Shown here: piece by piece, positions 34,869 to 48,005 of the stretch | Numbering within the stretch: the stretch's first letter is position 1 | How the letters are laid out: the number at the start of each line of letters is the position of its first letter | The notes under the pieces: generated by a model | What the model saw: the letters and a program-made list of their open reading frames with translations, nothing else | Databases searched by the model: none | Told to the model about the DNA's origin: nothing | Translations under genes and position numbers: made by a program | Assembly (NCBI RefSeq): GCF_000182565.1 | Contig: NW_015971540.1 | Span: forward strand, 682,476 to 746,475 | DNA from: Spizellomyces punctatus DAOM BR117 | Taxonomy: Eukaryota; Chytridiomycota; Chytridiomycetes; Spizellomycetales; Spizellomycetaceae | Reading direction: 5' to 3' | DNA length: 64,000 bases

Positions 34869-37733
34869 ATGGAGTCCCGTCAACACGTAGTGTTGCCTCC
34901 AGACCGGTATCCAGTCACAATCATCACTCTACGCGTCGATGCAGGGCAAAATGTCCAGAAGGATGATGTCCTGGGTATTTATGAATACCAAGGTACAGTC
35001 ATGGTCAAGGATCGCGAATCTCAACAGGAAAGGCCGGTGCAGAAAAGAGTGAAAGAGGAATTGCGATCACAGTGGACAGGCAGAATCGATAAAGTAGCCG
35101 TGCAACCAGGGCAGACGGTGACAGATCCACGGTATGTTGACTGAAAACAAAAAATGGTGGAATCCAGTTTTTACCAATAATAGTTTAGAAAAGGGCTGGA
35201 TCAACTCTGCGGGGAGCTCATAATACTGTCTTTTTGGTGTAGGGAACCATTAGCGATAGTTGTGGAGCCATGCGGACATCTCATTCAAGTCCGTGGAATT
35301 TGCGCAACATGCGGAAAGGACTTGAGCATAGGCGACTACATGGGAAATGATATGACCCGAGCGACAATCAATATGGCGCACGATGCTCTTGGAGTTACAG
35401 TCAGTCGTGATGTGAGTGGCTATAATGTTGACACGCTCGCATTTTGTAAATGCATGTTAATCCCAAAGGTCAGGTAGCCGAAAAACTTGACAAGGATACA
35501 TCAGAGCGTTTGCTGAAGGAACGAAAGCTGACCCTTATCCTCGATCTTGACCAAACCGTCGTCCACGCAACCGTGGACTCTACTGTAAGAGAATGGAAAG
35601 CCGATCCATCAAATCCTAATTACCCATTCTTACAGGTAAGCACAGTAAGTGGAACGGGCCAGAGCCCTCAATTCTGACATGGGAATGCACACAAGGACGT
35701 ACACGTATTTGGCATACCGCACTATCAGACGCACTACGTTAAGCTACGGTAAGTGGGCCATCTCGTCACCGAATGCCGGTCCGCCTAGGACTAAACGCGC
35801 TCATAAAAGACCAGGCACCCGGGAATTTCTTGCCGATATGAATAAAATTTTTGAAATGCATATTTACACTATGGGATCTCGTGCCTACGCGAACAAAATA
35901 GCTGAAATTATCGATCCTGACCGTACTTTATTTAAGAATCGCATCCTCTCGCGCGATGAAAATCTCAGTAAGTTCACGTTCGTATGAACATGGCAGAAGT
36001 ATGTAGAAGTTAAACCCGCTCTGTGCAGGCCGCTCGTTCAAGAGCATCCAAAGACTCTTCCCTAGCGATCAGTCCATGGTTGTGGTTCTGGACGATCGCT
36101 CCGATGTGTGGCACTGGTCCCCTAACTTATACAAAATCCTACCATGTATGTGTTCAACGGTTTGAGCACCTCTCCTCATCCTGCCTAACATTTCTGCTTC
36201 CGCAGTTACATTTTTTGTGGGCACGGGAGATATCAATGCGCTCCCGACAGATCCACCGCCAGCGCAGGTACAAACTTTCTCAATTTTCGTATCACTCAAC
36301 ATTACCACGTTGACCTTTCTTCTCACAGCAGCGAAGGCCCTCATTAAATGCTGGAGGTCTCAACTCAGGTCCTGATGAAAAGAGCGATGAGGTGGAGGAA
36401 GTAGAAGAATCTCAAGAGGTCCTGGCTCAGCTGGAAGATGCCCAACACCATGCACTTGAGGAATTGGAAAAGAATCGGCCCTTACAAAAGTTAAGCGAGG
36501 AGACGGAAAAGGATGAAGAGACGGAGCCGATGAATATTGATGAATCGCGAGCTGGTGCGGAGCAAGCCACTCCCACATCTGTGACTCAACCTCCAGCGGA
36601 CCATCAAGGGCAGAGTCCCAGAACGCAACGACGGCGACCTGTGCTTTCCGAAAACGATCGTGAACTCGACAGGGTGAAGCAAGTGCTGCTAGACGTCCAC
36701 AAGATGTTCTATGATGTGCAGGATAAAGAGCATGCGGCACCGGACGTGCGTAAGATAATGTCACAGGCAAAATCAGAAGTATTACAAGGGGTGAAGGTTG
36801 TCTTCAGTCTTGTCTTTCCAACAAATGTGGACCCATCCACGTACGTTACCATTATGCATTGTTTTGCTGAAGTAAGTAGTTCCCTACACTCATCCGAACA
36901 ATTAGGCAGGATTTATGGCTTGGGGCCGAGCATTTTGGAGCGAGATGTTCCTTGGAACTTACAGATGATGTTACGCATGTCGTAACTGTTGAGGTGAGTT
37001 TGTGCTACCTCATCAATGGAAACACGTCGGTTCTGAAGGCTTATAGGATTGTAGCAAACTGATGGTAGTAGAAGCGACAAAGTGAAGCGGGCGCGTCAAA
37101 TGCCGGGAGTGTTCGTAGTGAAGCCAGAATGGTAAGCTTTTGTTGGACGAGTCTGTGGATGTGACTACGGCCGCTAATGGTATCGTTGCAGGCTAGTACA
37201 TTCTATCAGTCGCTGGGAACGCCAGAAAGAAGCAGGGTACCTTTTGGAGAAAGTCTGCAGGGGTCCACCCCCTTCCATCGAAACCGCGGGAATGTCCGAG
37301 TTGGATGAAGATGATGAGGCAATATTGTCAGGCCGATGGGAACATGAAAACGACATATACCTGAAACTAGGCCATGACGATATTGAAGCCATGAACAGGG
37401 AGATCGAGGACGCATTGGCGGATGATTCTACAGAAGAGGGTGATGGTGACGCTAGCCAACAGTCTGATTTCGACCTGGACGCGGCGTTAGATGCCGAATT
37501 TGACGCGTTATTGGAGGAAGATGATACGCAGGAGAGCGTGAAGAAGCGAACATCCGACGAAGCAGGACTGAACCGGTAAGGACGCCTTGGGTAAAACTAG
37601 ATTATAACTTGATGCTCAAATATTACGCGTGTTCTCTCTCTGTAGACTCCGGGAACCAACATCTCCACCAAGTCCGTCGTCTCTTCCACCGACGAAAAAA
37701 ACGAGAACGGACGACGCAGATATCATAAAATAA
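34869..37733 (+). CDS. FCP1: RNA polymerase II CTD phosphatase (Fcp1 type)
   Basis: Dephosphorylates the C-terminal repeat of RNA polymerase II so it can be recycled; nuclear. About 10 exons. The N-terminal part has a lipoyl-like fold pattern (VTIITLRVDAGQNVQKDDVL), then a putative metal site (CGHLIQVRGICATCGKDL). The FCPH phosphatase holds the nucleophile motif LILDLDQTVVHATVD and, after splicing, PGTREFLADMN, EMHIYTMGSRAYANKI, RLFPSDQSMVVVLDDR and VWHWSPNLYKILP. A charged linker is followed by a BRCT domain (LTDDVTHVVTVE, then RARQMPGVFVVKPEW and LVHSISRWERQKE). The acidic C-terminus (DFDLDAALDAEFDALLEEDD) and a basic end (KKTRTDDADIIK) fit Fcp1, whose tail binds TFIIF. Start ATG 34869 sits just before the conserved region; a 5' exon is possible. 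Confidence 0.93.
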
Positions 37734-37984
37734 TCTTCCCAGTGATGGCTGCGCTTTAATGGGGCATCGATGAAATGGTCGGGTCATACAACGATGAATG
37801 ATGCCAGCCGTTGTGGATGGATGGAGATCGGAAACGGTTTTGATCACCGTGGTGTGACTGTACAGTTGTATATTGCTTAATTTGATGGGCGGGTGACGCC
37901 TGTATACCAATGGAGCGTCCTGCGGACACTTTAGAGATTGCCGCTCTGGCTGAATGAATGTAATAGCGGTCGATAGTGATGCTG

Positions 37985-39506
37985 TCAGGGGGTTGACCGG
38001 TCAGGAATGAAAACCTTGAGCGCTTCCCTCACGGCAGCTTCATCTCCTTGAAATTTTCCTTTGTCGTCACTCAGTTTTACGACATGCCTACCATTGCATT
38101 CATACAGTTTGATGACGATATTCATGGGCCTGCTCTTGGTCCCATGGCTTTTGACTCGAAAGTTATTTGTAAAGTGTGTCCCAATGCCAAAGCTCACTTC
38201 TGGAGTTCCAACTTTCCGCTGTCGTTGTATCCCCCTGACGTAACTTTCCAATTCCAATGCCTTCTGCACCGTCAAGGCATCGGAGAAGACGATCAATTTC
38301 TTGGCCGGGTCGATATTAAGCTTCTCATAATGTTTAATGATTGCAAGCACGAATTCACGGGGATCGCCAGAGTCCTGACGGACAGCGGTGTAAGATTCGG
38401 CAAGTGGCTCATCAAAGTCGCGAAGAAATGCAGCAGTCCCGAATGTATCCGTCAAGGCCGTTCCAAAATACGTAGGGTAAAAACGGCGCCAGATCCGCAA
38501 CGCGTTGCCGTTTGCGTGAAACAAGTCATTTTCAAGGACTGAAGAAATCGCAACCAGATAATGAGCATTTTGGTTGGAAGAGAGGATTATGTTTAGAGAT
38601 TCGCCGTTCATTTCTTACCTGAAATTGCCATTGTCCATTCATGTGCCACGGTACCAATTGGGTTGAGATCATACTTCATGGCAAAATACACATTGCTCGT
38701 TCCCAGCAGCACTCCCCTCTCTTCTCGTGGAACCCGATCACAGCCTGGTTGGTCCGCCCCATGAGTTGATCCATTTAATTCCTCATTGACCTTCGTTAGG
38801 GATTCCACAACCACCCTTTGAACCTCCCTTGATCTCCGCCGCCTGGTCCCAAATTCTGTAAACTTGCATCCGCCGAGTATCAATTGGCGAGCATCCGCCT
38901 CTGCCTGCTCGTCTTGTCCTTCCATATCCCAATCCGTTTCCACAAATTCAAAATAGGTTTCACTAACTAGAGCAAGAATTGGCACTTCGTAGAGTATCGT
39001 GTCAAGCCAGGGTCCTTTTATCCATATCTCAAGTGCGCCTGATGATGAAAGCGACATTTGGATATGCGCCTTTGGGTTATAGCGGAACACTGAGAGATAG
39101 TCGAGATATTTGGATGTGAAGAATGGGCACTTGCGTTCCAAGAATGTGCGTTCATCGGGTGTAAGAGCGAGATCTGCCAAAGCTAACAGGGAAAGTGGCA
39201 TGAGATGTTGCATCTTTTTTCTGACTTATTCAAAACTCAAAGTCTGGTATACGACACGTATTTTCAACACCAGTAGCGTTGATCAACATTACCTTCTATT
39301 CTTTTCGTTAAAATCTCATACGCTTCCTTTGTATACCGGTGCTCTTGTGGTGACCGGTTCCTGAACTGATAGGTTACGTTGACATCAGGATAGAGACTGA
39401 GGACGGCTTGTTGCATAGAAAACTTGTACAGATCATTGTCCAGAATAGAGTCTACCGAGGATATCCTCCGCGAGACGCTCGGCACTTGGTTCATATCTTT
39501 TGTCAT
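37985..39506 (-). CDS. NPT1: Nicotinate phosphoribosyltransferase
   Basis: Makes nicotinate mononucleotide in NAD salvage. Three exons joined in frame give about 450 residues, the normal length. Visible family segments are ILDNDLYKFSMQQAVL at the N-terminus, YQFRNRSP, RYNPKAHIQM, IWIKGPWLDTILYEVPILAL, the active-site GTSNVYFA and HEWTMAIS with the phosphorylated His, TALTDTFGT, VRQDSGDP, LIVFSDALT and SFGIGTHFTNN. Its start codon is 144 bases from that of the divergent DRC12 gene, so they probably share a promoter. Function is unrelated to its neighbour. Confidence 0.95.
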
Positions 39507-39650
39507 TCGTCGTCGAGCTTTTTGCGATTTCGTTCACAGTTGAACTTCGTCATCGGAGGGCGCAGCGGATGCGCGTCAAAGCCACACCAGGTATGTCAGC
39601 AAAAAGCAGACCTTTGGGATCATCAACAAACAAGGCCGATAAATAACACT

Positions 39651-40540
39651 ATGCCACCAAAGAAGAAGCCGGGTACGGCAGGCGTCAAGAAAAAGACCAA
39701 GGAAAAAGGGTCTTCCGGTAAGACTTGCCGTCTTATTTCGCTCCATGGAGACGTTCAAGTGACTTTAAATATCGTTGCTTAAAGACAAGCAACAAGAATC
39801 CTTCGATGTGACAGAAAAGCTTGTAAAAGCCAATGTGGAAATCGATGCCCTCGTTCGAGAGCTTGGTACGTACCATTTCACGTACATTCTGCAACACAGA
39901 CACATTACTGAATTGCGATGCAGCCCTCCAGACAGACCTGAACAGTCGATTGAAGATGCAGATGGACCAACAAAAAGCACGAATAGCACATTTGGAGGAC
40001 CAGCTTGAGAAAAAGTCAAAGGATCGTTTGGACTTGACGTCAGATATGGGCCGGCAGTACAAATCCATGCAGGCGGAAATGTCTTCCCGAATTGTCACGT
40101 TGGAGAGTCAGGTTGCAGACTTGAATACAAAACTGAGTATGCAGATACTTCCACGGTGATCGATGATGGACTTCTCACATTACGCTTTCTTATATAGCTG
40201 CTGCTCAGACGGCATTGCAAGATGCCGCTCGCGATCACGAACGCGTTCTAGCCGCAAAAGAAACGGCCATCGAAGACCAACAAGTCAAGATGTCTTACAT
40301 GTCAGCGGAGTTTGAATCCATGCTGAATGTACATATTGTCCTCTAAGTTGTTAAAATGCGTTTACAGCAACTCATAATGGTCATTTTTTGCAGGAAACTT
40401 TGGCCAAAATGGCCAAGAAGCTCGAATCCGTCAGTCAACGATGGAAGGAGAGCGATAACATACACCTCTCAGATGTTAACCAACGTCGGCTGGCCGACTT
40501 TCATTTGACGAGGTTGACACTGGGAAAGACTGATGGTTAA
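39651..40540 (+). CDS. DRC12: Coiled-coil protein resembling dynein regulatory complex subunit 12 (CCDC153)
   Basis: About 210 residues over several small exons; exon 1 is 39651-39717 and joins GSS to DKQQESFDV in frame. It starts MPPKKKPGTAGVKKKTKEKG, the same Lys-rich start seen in animal CCDC153, and is then almost entirely coiled coil. Two blocks match the family pattern: SDMGRQYKSMQAEMSSRIVT followed by LESQVADLNTKL, and FESMLNETLAKMAKKLESV followed by SQRW. In animals and algae this protein belongs to the nexin-dynein regulatory complex of motile cilia, so it would only be kept in a fungus that makes flagellated cells. Coiled coils can mislead, but the size, basic start and two blocks agree. 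The comparison is from memory. Confidence 0.7.
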
Positions 40541-41321
40541 ACGACAATGTGTGCAATATACCGTCCGCTGTTTGACAGGATATGGAGGGTGAAGGCGATT
40601 GATTGTATGCAGAAGTGATACTTAGTTTGATTTAATTGTTGGGAACGGATATTAGGTAACAACGCACACCTCGTATCTAAATGAGTTGATATTGATGGAG
40701 CGGACCTTCTCGGCTACTCTGTTGCAATAGGTGAGAGATGATCATGTTCGAAGATAAAGTGTACTATTTAGACAAGGAACGACCGAAATGAAAGCCAATG
40801 TCAGCTGTTCACACCATCAAATTGATTGCCATCCACCTTTCCAAAAGAATTCGAGCTATTGTTCCGGCTGATCTCTTATTGTTGAAGCTACCCAATCAAA
40901 TAATGTGAACCTCAAATCATGCGAGATCGACGAATCGGTGTCCGTCTGCGGACCAGTGTTAACATCTGGTCGCCTGTAAAAATCTATCAACACCGCCTGA
41001 AATGGAATGTTGCTTTATGATCGACTGTACCTAAGAATTGTTTAATCACAAAGTCTTGCAGCTTTGCTCCATGCAAGATTGAGGCCAAACCGTAACGCAG
41101 AATGTTGAACGTTTGCAGCCTGGATGTGGTCGGCACAAAGAGAAAAGTTACCAGATTCCAAAGACCGACGCGATCACCAAATTTACTACCTTCGCAGGTC
41201 TGCCAACCGCCGATCTCCATATCCAGCATCATCCGTATCGGCATTTACAATAGGTTTATTACATTGGCTGGCCACACCTATCTCCCTATTCACAAGCTAG
41301 TCCAGCTTAGTACCAAGGAAT
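40541..41321. other. Intergenic region, no gene seen
   Basis: About 780 bases between DRC12 and the pseudouridine synthase gene. No frame with protein character, no tRNA-like fold, no repeat was noticed. Confidence 0.5.
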
Positions 41322-43056
41322 ATGTCGCTTGAAGCCAGTGAATCGGAGACTACAGAGGTTAGAACACTCAAGAGGCCCAAGCGAAAGGTGAGAGTACAAA
41401 GTCAACGACAACGCCCAGGTGTAGGACTCACTCTATAAAAGGTGGCAATTCTCTTTGGATATGATGGCAAAGACTTTGCTGGTTTACAACAGTATGAATA
41501 CCAAGTGATAATTGGCCGCCAGGCATGGCGTTTAACAGTATTCTAGACAGCCGAAATCCCAGTCTGTCACTACCATTGAAGACCTGCTACTTGGAGCACT
41601 TGTTGAAGTCGGGGCCATTTCGGTTGATAACGGCACAAACGTGGAAAAGAACTCTTGGACACGTTCCGGGCGGACAGATCGCGGTGTGAGTGCGTAAGTA
41701 TCTACCGACGTTTGGACATGGATACGCCCTTTCGCCGTAGTAATTGCCTACCGCAGGGCACGCCAGCTGATCTCGTGCAAAATCATGTTGGAAGATCCTA
41801 GGGCGATGGTCCAAAAGCTCAACGCAGTGCTTCCATCCGACATCCGAGTATGGGGTAAGAAATCGTATCAAAGCCCTTAGTTAGAACAACACGCTAACTA
41901 CCTCAGATATCATTCCCACCCCAAAAAACTTCAACGCTCGTCGCACATGCGACAGCAGAAAGTACGAATATGCCCTACCCACCTATGTGTTCCGAGATCC
42001 ACCTCCCGCTGCATATTACGGTCCAAACAGCGAAGCACCACCTTTACCTGTCAGCGATGAAGATATCACAATGATACAACTTCCCATCTCGCAGCCAACA
42101 CTCGAAGACATAGACTGTGACCGTCGCTTTCGCGCAACTGCGGAGCAGATCGCAACGTTCCGAGCCATAATGACCTCCTTTCAAGGTGTTCACAATTTTC
42201 ACAATTTCACACTTGGAAGGTCATTCAAGGACAAAGCTTCTGTTCGACGCATGATTCAAATTCAGGTGACGAATGCGTTCCACGCAATGCCTTGTACAGC
42301 TGTTCATTCTTTTGTAGGTGCTAGACCCAGAGGTGCACGATGGGGTTGAGTGGCTAAGAGTACGCCTTCATGGTCAATCATTTATGCTTCATCAAATTCG
42401 AAAAATGATTGGTCGGTTGCCGGTGCTGATAGTACTTGATAGCATGAACTTAGGCTTTTCTCTTCAATGCAGGTCTCGCTAGTTTGATGGTGCGCACGCA
42501 GACCCCAATCAGTATCATTCCAGAAACTTTGACTTCTGTGAAGTTGAACATTCCGAAAGCCCCAGGGACTGGTCTTCTCATGGATGAGGTGTAAAACATA
42601 ACGTTGGACGCATCTAAGCAAGAATGAAACCAAACTAATGCATATGATATCAAGCCACTTTTCCAGTCATATAACACGGCCGACAAGCGACGAATAGAGT
42701 CCGGAAAGGACCCGATCGACTTTAGTCTCGCCGCGGAAGACATTGAAAAATTCAAACAGCATATATTGGCAGGAATACGTCAAGATGAAATGGTCAATCA
42801 TAGGTGCGTCCGATCTGCATACATGATATCTGCCGTGACGTTGACGCTATCTTGCACCAGATTTGGGCGCTGGGCACGGTTTATAGATTCCTATTCATTT
42901 ACGTTTGCCACCTATCTGAACCGGGACGGCATTGTCCGTCCGTGCTATATACTAGGTTTACCTTTACGAGATAGCTCCGTAGATATTAAAGATGTGGTTG
43001 ATGTGGGGAATGGGGATGATGGTCAGCAGTGTGATGAACAAGACCAAAACGACTGA
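41322..43056 (+). CDS. PUS1: tRNA pseudouridine synthase of the TruA/Pus1 family
   Basis: Converts uridines to pseudouridine in tRNA and some other RNAs. Multiple exons; the first gives [20 protein letters not shown] and splices to [16 protein letters not shown]. The catalytic Asp is in [10 protein letters not shown], where the last residue crosses an intron. Other family segments are [20 protein letters not shown] and its [10 protein letters not shown] extension, [27 protein letters not shown] and [14 protein letters not shown]. The basic start suggests nuclear entry. The C-terminus is acidic and low-complexity. Similar to fungal Pus1 more than to Deg1/Pus3, judged from the GTGLLMDEV block and the [10 protein letters not shown]-type region. 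Confidence 0.9.
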
Positions 43057-43550
43057 AACCTCCCAATATTGCTGATGTAATTACAAAACTAAGCACTGGA
43101 ACCACATTTTCCACCATCCAAAAGCGAATTGCAAGTGGGACCTCCAAATGCAAACAAGGGCCCCGTTCGCAGTGAATTTTCTTTTCTTGCAATCAGGCCA
43201 TTCTTTTAGGATTTGTTCATCGGTAACCTGCAGCAAAGTCACGCATAGGTCCCCGACTCTAGTGGTCTGCAAGAGCATTTGTCAGTCCTGCCTAGATTCA
43301 CGATCAGTTGTTTGTCGTACCCCTTGTTGCAGACGGTATCGTTGACAAGATTGTTTACCATTCGAACTACGTGTCAAAATCGAAAACGTGGTAGTGTTTG
43401 CGGTCCCAGGCTTCCACTTCATATTGCGAGTCTTGGCCCCTTCCCCTTAGCTCCTGCTGCGCTTCGCTCGCATCGTTGAACAACAAAAAAGACCTGCCGA
43501 TCCTTGCATTTAAAACCTACCAAGAATTTGTTTTTTGGAAAGATACCAAT
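43057..43550. other. Intergenic region upstream of PAP1
   Basis: About 490 bases, presumably the PUS1 3' end and PAP1 promoter. An open frame runs into the PAP1 start from upstream but shows no protein pattern. Confidence 0.5.
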
Positions 43551-46135
<2,585 letters not shown>

Positions 46136-47186
46136 TAAAACGAGCCGGAGGTGCTTTCAGTACCTGAACACCCGCAAGTGCCCCAAACGTTGACAGTAAC
46201 GACGCTAAGAATGAAATCTAGTGCAGGGTATCCGGCAACACAGAAAATTTATAGTCCAGTTGGGCACTTAATTTGTAAAAAGCACGAAAAACCATCATGT
46301 CTAAGGGACAGGTAAGGAAAGAAGGGCATAGAAAACAAGAAATCATCATGGCGTGTACTCGGGGACATTTAAACAGGCAGCGGTTGTACACCAACTATCT
46401 CCAGGAAGCTCGTGGTTTCAATGCCTACTACTGGACTTGACGTCGCGCATATGGAGGAAAATTTAACCTCCAAACTGTGGGAGGTATGCTAGGGATGGTG
46501 CCAAGAGAACTGAGTAACGAACGAGCGAGAGGCAAACTCGTATGTTATTCCAAATTTCTCTTCTGGATGGTAGCTGATGTTAAGGTTGGGGTCCCCGATC
46601 GCCTGAAATGTAGGAGGTTCGGTGTATAGCTTGTGTTCAAACACTTTTTGCTGTGTAAGATTTTAATAACTATATTCCTTTAAGCCATTCCCGTCCATGT
46701 ATCTATCAGCATGTGAATGTTCGCCTGGAGATCTGTTGACATCCGCTAGGACGCTAGCTGGTGGGAAGGTACATACCGTTTCTTTGTGATGGCGAATGAG
46801 ACGGTTAGATATGTTCTGTGCCTACCATATACCCTTTTATGAGCGCCTAATGACATACAGATCTTCATTTGTGCTGATATGCGATAACACACTAGCAAAA
46901 ATGCATATTCACACTCAGTTGTTCCTCCATATAGGATGATGACCAATGAAAGAACTTTATCTAAACGCAGCGTTTTATTAAATTGGGGGTTCTCAGCCCA
47001 AAGCTTTCTTTCATTTATGCGCCGAGTCTCCTATCCAGGAAAAGTTCATTCGTTGGTATTTCGCAGGCCAGCACACTTACGCTATGACGAGGAAAGCTTT
47101 GCGACCTGGTACGCGGCATCCGTTCCCATTACCTAATCTTGCAATGCACGTGATTGGGTTCAAGGGCCGCATGAGGGGAATGGACG
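46136..47186. other. Intergenic region, no gene seen
   Basis: About 1.05 kb. No convincing coding frame, tRNA-like arm pattern or long repeat was seen on either strand. Confidence 0.5.
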
Positions 47187-47882
47187 TTGTCTAGTTGGAA
47201 GCGTGCTGATCTCTCCTTGGATGTGCAGCCAAGTCGGACAATGTGGGCTCCTCTCCGAGTACGGCTAGCCTTTACTTCGCATAGACTAGTACGAGATAGG
47301 ACTGTCTTACGATCTTATGGCCATACATCTACCGAGTCTTTAACGCCAAATGTTGCGAGGTTGCCCTCGACAGTCGACGTCGGAACAAGGTTTGAAGAAG
47401 ACACCCTCCGTTGTCTATCCCGTTATGGCATAGACTTACGTCGAGTCGGGGGCGCAGACGACAAGGGGGTCGATCTTCGCGGACGTTGGAGGCTTCCAAA
47501 GGAGGGTGGTGTGGACCCAGCACTGTCATCACCTGGCCATCACGGTGGATTTCTCGAGTTCCCAATTATCGTACAGTGCAAAAAGGAGCGAACAAAGCTT
47601 GGACCAAAATATTTTCGCGAACTGGAGGGCACCCTTGCGCGTGAATCACCTAATACGATTGCCCTGTTGGCATCTAGTGAAGGGTTTTCAACTAAAGCGG
47701 TGGACCTATTATTTGCTTCCAGAGTGCCCCTTGCACTGGCTGTTATCAATTCGGACCGGATCTGTGTGCGATTGGCGTTGAATCGGGCACTGCAGGAACT
47801 AGTACCTGGTCTGATGGTTTACAAGAATCAGTCAAACGAGCTCACGGTATGGTACCGAAATAAAAGCTTGACGTCAATCTAG
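47187..47882 (+). CDS. RRG7: Rrg7-like mitochondrial protein (restriction-endonuclease-like fold)
   Basis: 231 residues, single exon. The first 55 residues are rich in Arg and Ser with few acids (VRLAFTSHRLVRDRTVLRSY), as in mitochondrial presequences. The conserved part has VGTRFEEDTLRCLSRYGIDL, RRVGGADDKGVDLRGRWRLP, FPIIVQCKKERTKLGPKYFR and ELEGTL. The Glu, the GGxxDxGxDL Asp and the QCK Lys form the E...D...xxK arrangement of PD-(D/E)xK nucleases. Fungal Rrg7 (DUF2034) is needed for respiratory growth; its exact activity is not settled. An internal ATG at 47241 could also start the protein and still leave a presequence. Confidence 0.8.
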   Translation: MSSWKRADLSLDVQPSRTMWAPLRVRLAFTSHRLVRDRTVLRSYGHTSTESLTPNVARLPSTVDVGTRFEEDTLRCLSRYGIDLRRVGGADDKGVDLRGRWRLPKEGGVDPALSSPGHHGGFLEFPIIVQCKKERTKLGPKYFRELEGTLARESPNTIALLASSEGFSTKAVDLLFASRVPLALAVINSDRICVRLALNRALQELVPGLMVYKNQSNELTVWYRNKSLTSI

Positions 47883-48005
47883 CATAAAGAAATTCCAGTC
47901 GTCTTTCCTAATGTCGCTACCAGTTAAGGGAACCCTGACTTTCCACAGAGATGTATCTTCTTATTTGACATGATTTTACGTTTGGCTAATGAGCGTATGC
48001 GTCAT

